This document shows, in pieces, positions 60,708 through 64,000 of a stretch of 64,000 bases of DNA. The notes under the pieces were generated by a model. The model was not told where the DNA came from and did no database searches. It worked only from the letters and a program-made list of their open reading frames with translations. The stretch covers positions 12,755,436 to 12,819,435 of the forward strand of contig NC_049995.1 in the NCBI RefSeq assembly GCF_000003815.2. The letters are read 5' to 3'. This stretch comes from Branchiostoma floridae. Taxonomy: Eukaryota > Chordata > Leptocardii > Amphioxiformes > Branchiostomatidae. A program made the translations under genes and the position numbers. Position 1 is the stretch's first letter; every line of letters begins with the position of its first letter.

Positions 60708-60878
60708 ACTCAGATGGGTGAGAAGCTGAACAAAGACATCAATGCGAACGGGGACCTCAGTACCACGCCGCCGGTGGCCGCGGAGCCGGAGGAAATCTTC
60801 GTCCTGCCGGGTACAGTCACCACAGACGATCGGGGCGGGCTGTCACCCTCCACCGAGAGACTAGACGATGCCAGATCG
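60708..60878 (+). CDS. Unidentified gene, second coding exon
   Basis: 171 bases, phase 0 at both ends, acceptor GGCGTTGCAG, donor GATCG|GTAAGT. It encodes TQMGEKLNKDINANGDLSTT, PPVAAEPEEIFVLPGTVTTD and LSPSTERLDDARS: acidic, Pro/Ser/Thr-rich, probably disordered. GC content jumps above its surroundings, as in real exons here. The function is unknown and later exons must lie right of the window. Confidence 0.55.
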
Positions 60879-63800
60879 GTAAGTTCATCTCTCCTCGTAT
60901 GTTCTTGTTCTTGTTTTGATACTGTGTAACACCCCTTAGTGTTGGGACAATCCACCCAGGGCGCAGTACTACTGTTTTATTGGCCGTTCCTCAGGTGTTG
61001 TAACACCTCTTCCTTGAACTTACCGGGATTAACTTGGAGGGTGGTTGAATATGGTAGATTATTCCAGTCGATAGTGATTCTTGGGAATTATGAGTATTTG
61101 AGACAATCTTTATTGGTCTTGGGGTACCGGAACGGTGTAACGGAAAACAACGGATTTTCTTTTTGGACCGGTCCAAAAAAAAAAACGGACCTGAAAAAAA
61201 ATCAGTAGACCGAATGTTGGGCCGATTCTAAAATGAAGAGATTATATTGGCAGGCGTCCACGTGTTTGGGGGCTTACAGATCCAAGAAAAGTACACGAGC
61301 GAAGAAGAGTTGAGTCATTTTTACCAAGCTTCTACGGCAAAACTTGGTCTAAAACAGAGGCAGTTAGTGCTGTTTACATGACATGAGGATAGAATTTCCA
61401 AACGTCTATGAACGTACTCTATCAAACAGAATCGATCTAGACCTATCTATCTATCTGTAGAGATAGGCAGGAAGAAAGAGAGAAAAAAGATACAGACAAA
61501 TAAAAATATTACAACTCCAGTGAATAATATGTCTGTGAAATCGACCTCATGAACTTCTAAAGACAACCTGTAATAAAGTATAAAACCGCTTTTGACTCAA
61601 CAACCTGTGCGTACTAGATTTCAGCTTCAAAATAGAATTTGACAAGCATTACGATTGAAGAAAAAAAAAGAAAAGAAAAAACACCGAAAAGCACTACGAG
61701 CACAATGTCCTCAACTAAAAAGAACAGAAAACTCCAGAAAGCTCAAATAAATTGCATAACGTCCTCAGCAAAAAGAAAAGAAAAGAAAACTCCATAAATC
61801 ACTGCAATCACAAAACGTCCCGTCTACAAAAGATAAAAATACATGAGAAAAACACAGCAGAAAGCACCACGGTTGCACAACGTCCTTGAGATATCACGAA
61901 GTTGTGAAGAGCGCGATATTTACTGTGGCCTATTGTACAGGACAACTCATCACTGCTAAATATGTCAAGGATCTTGCAATGACTATTTTCAGTCAAGCCC
62001 CGGATCAAAATCCACGTGACGTCGTGATGTGCCGCTTACGTGTGTCGTTGCTATGTGCAGGCGAACCCTGCGAGTTTTTCTCCGAATAGAAGTTATTAGA
62101 TAACATTCATACATGTACATCTACAGTTAAGATAACAGTTGCTCCAGGAGCTTCCATATACAGGTCTCTCGTAGAAATTGTAATAAACGATTTTGGTAGT
62201 TCTATAGATTTGAGTGACGTCACAAAATCACATGATAATTCCTGATAAAAGCTGGGCATCTGGGTTATCATACAAAATAATGAAGTAGAGGAATCAACCT
62301 TTTCAAAAAAAGTAAGTCACCATTGACCCTCCGTTTGGTACCAAATGGCCATTTTGGGGGACCTGGCCCATGGACTAAAATTATTTAGAAGCGTATTTCG
62401 CACAGGTGTACGCTTAGAACCAAGCAGTTGTTGCTTGCTTGGCTTGTGTTTCTGGTCCTGTAGTTATCTCTGTTCCCTGGATATCAGTGACTGCAAATCA
62501 TAGCATTTTTACCTTTATTTAACCTTGATACATCTTCGTCCTAAGTCGTTTTTCATTTCATTTTTGGCAACTACAAGGAAGGTTATATTTCCACGTAATA
62601 AGATCCACAAGATAACAGTAACTCAAACACAAGCAATTCGAAATGATCAGAAGGTTCAAACAGCAAACCACTAGCTTTCGTTATGGACTGAGAAAGATTT
62701 ACATTTCAACAGGTATTGAGCCAAACATAATGAAATTGTATATGATATATGATATTCATATGAAGTGAATCCAAATTCTACTGAGTTTAAAACAAAATTA
62801 AGACAAGTTAAAGGCAAGGTTGATGCTATTGAGTCGTTATTTTTTGCCAATGGTTTTATTTTGAAATATCTGTTCACATGAACAACAGATCTCTCTCAGT
62901 CAATGACGAAAAGGAGCAAATGCTATCTGAAACGTCTGACCGTTTCCAAAATCATACTCAGTTGGCTTGAGTTACTGCTATCGTGTATATGTTATTACCT
63001 GGATGTCTAACCTTCATCGACGGAGCTATTCATATGGCGGTCGGAATTCTAAATCGCCTTCCCTTTATAATACAGCCGTATATTTTTCAGTCTTCTTTGC
63101 AAAACATTTAGGTGCGGCCGGTGGCCATTTTCGGATGGAGCGCTGATTTGCGATGTTCATCATGAGGCAGGTTTTCAAATGTCGGGGAGCTCAATACCGC
63201 AGCCCTTCTATGTTGAAAATCGCAAATCATCGCTCCCTGAAAAAATAAATGCCGAACGAACCAAGATAGTCTGCGATAGAGGGTCAGATTTTTTTACCAA
63301 ACAAGAGAAAAATGCGTAGTTGTACAAACGATTTTAAGGTGAAGGAGGCTTATATCTTTGTTAGCAAACAAGTGAAAGATACGTCATTGTACAAACGATT
63401 TTTTTTTCTGCAAACGGCCGCCATTATGATTTCCTGCGGGAAACGCTCCATCTACCGCTGTGCATTCCCAGCCTGGGGGATAGCTAACAATCTGCGTAAT
63501 GTATATGTCTTTGATATGAGTAAATCAAAGGGCAAAACGACGCATTCTGTATGATTAAAAAAAAATGTTGCTCAGTCGGGCCGAAAAAGAAAACATCTGA
63601 ATACGACGCAAGAAAATTCCCTACAGGCGTAAACATGTCTTAAGGTTATTTCACAGAAACTTCAAAAGGAAGGAGCCTCCTGAGTCCCTTATATCAAACA
63701 ATGCATTGATATTAGTAAGGAAGAGAAAAGACATGTTTAACATATTACATGTATCAGATTTTCATCATGTGCCACTAAGCTTCTTAACATTTTTCTTAAT

Positions 63801-64000
63801 ATTTTTCTACTACTACCACTACTAAGTGTCATACAAAACTAGCTCATACAATTATAAGCTTAATTAAGACATTCTCATGCCTTAAAGTACCAAAGTTTTC
63901 AACCAAAGATTGTGGTCCAAATACTAGTTCTCTCCTAGAATTATCACGGAGTGGAATTCGTTGCCATAAAGTACAGTAGGCGTATCCTCACTGGATAGCT
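60879..64000. other. Gene-free stretch (probable intron)
   Basis: No exon was found on either strand. A hairpin at 63137-63238 pairs GGAGCGCTGATTTGCGAT with ATCGCAAATCATCGCTCC, and TTGTACAAACGATTTT occurs twice at 63318 and 63388. Confidence 0.45.

Noticed and set aside
1-64000. CRISPR array, prokaryotic operons or riboswitches
   Set aside because: Spliced genes, LINEs and SINEs mark a eukaryotic genome. The tandem arrays lack the short-repeat/unique-spacer pattern of CRISPR.

Overview
The window looks like chordate DNA from a lancelet (Branchiostoma). The reasons are compact multi-exon genes with GT/AG introns, a tandem galactose 3-O-sulfotransferase array, a LamG/EGF receptor gene, and very dense small DNA transposons, 5'-truncated LINEs, SINEs and tandem repeats. 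The organism call is an inference from content. There is one 100-base assembly gap (22861-22960).

Left third (1-17.8 kb): three tandem, minus-strand copies of a two-exon Golgi sulfotransferase gene (Gal3ST family) sit in a repeated segment of several kb. Copy A shows only exon 1 (398-558), and its catalytic exon lies left of the window. Copies B (exons 9144-9304 and 7631-8759) and C (15326-15480 and 13307-14471) are complete and open, predicting 429 and 439 residues. Later insertions tell the copies apart: a LINE 3' end in unit A, a 392-bp retroposon-like insertion with an 11-bp target duplication in unit B, and a 2.8-kb DNA transposon (4677-7473) downstream of copy B. The ends of that transposon are inverted tandem arrays, and it carries a decayed P-loop gene.

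Middle (18.0-30.3 kb): one minus-strand gene of 14 coding exons, worked out here from splice sites and phase. It predicts 784 residues: signal peptide, two laminin-G domains, five EGF-like repeats, one membrane helix, and a cytoplasmic tail with eight tyrosines that include two ITIM-like motifs. The exon that supplies the last EGF cysteine and the first half of the membrane helix is split by an antisense 5'-truncated LINE (20407-22241) with a perfect 11-bp target duplication. Removing the insertion restores one open frame through all 14 exons. This is the most striking observation in the window.

Right half (30.3-64 kb): mostly gene-poor. It holds LINE fragments, SINEs, several families of inverted-repeat elements with recognisable target duplications (9 bp, 6 bp, TTAA, TA), and many tandem arrays with units of 5 bp to about 500 bp. 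Near the right end two plus-strand exons (58166-58291 and 60708-60878) join in phase and appear to start an unidentified gene. Its first exon/leader and its second 3' splice site both lie in local tandem duplications. A possible intronless small secreted protein (40168-40575) is a weak candidate.

All splice models come from reading the sequence. No transcript or database evidence was available, and percent identities were not computed.
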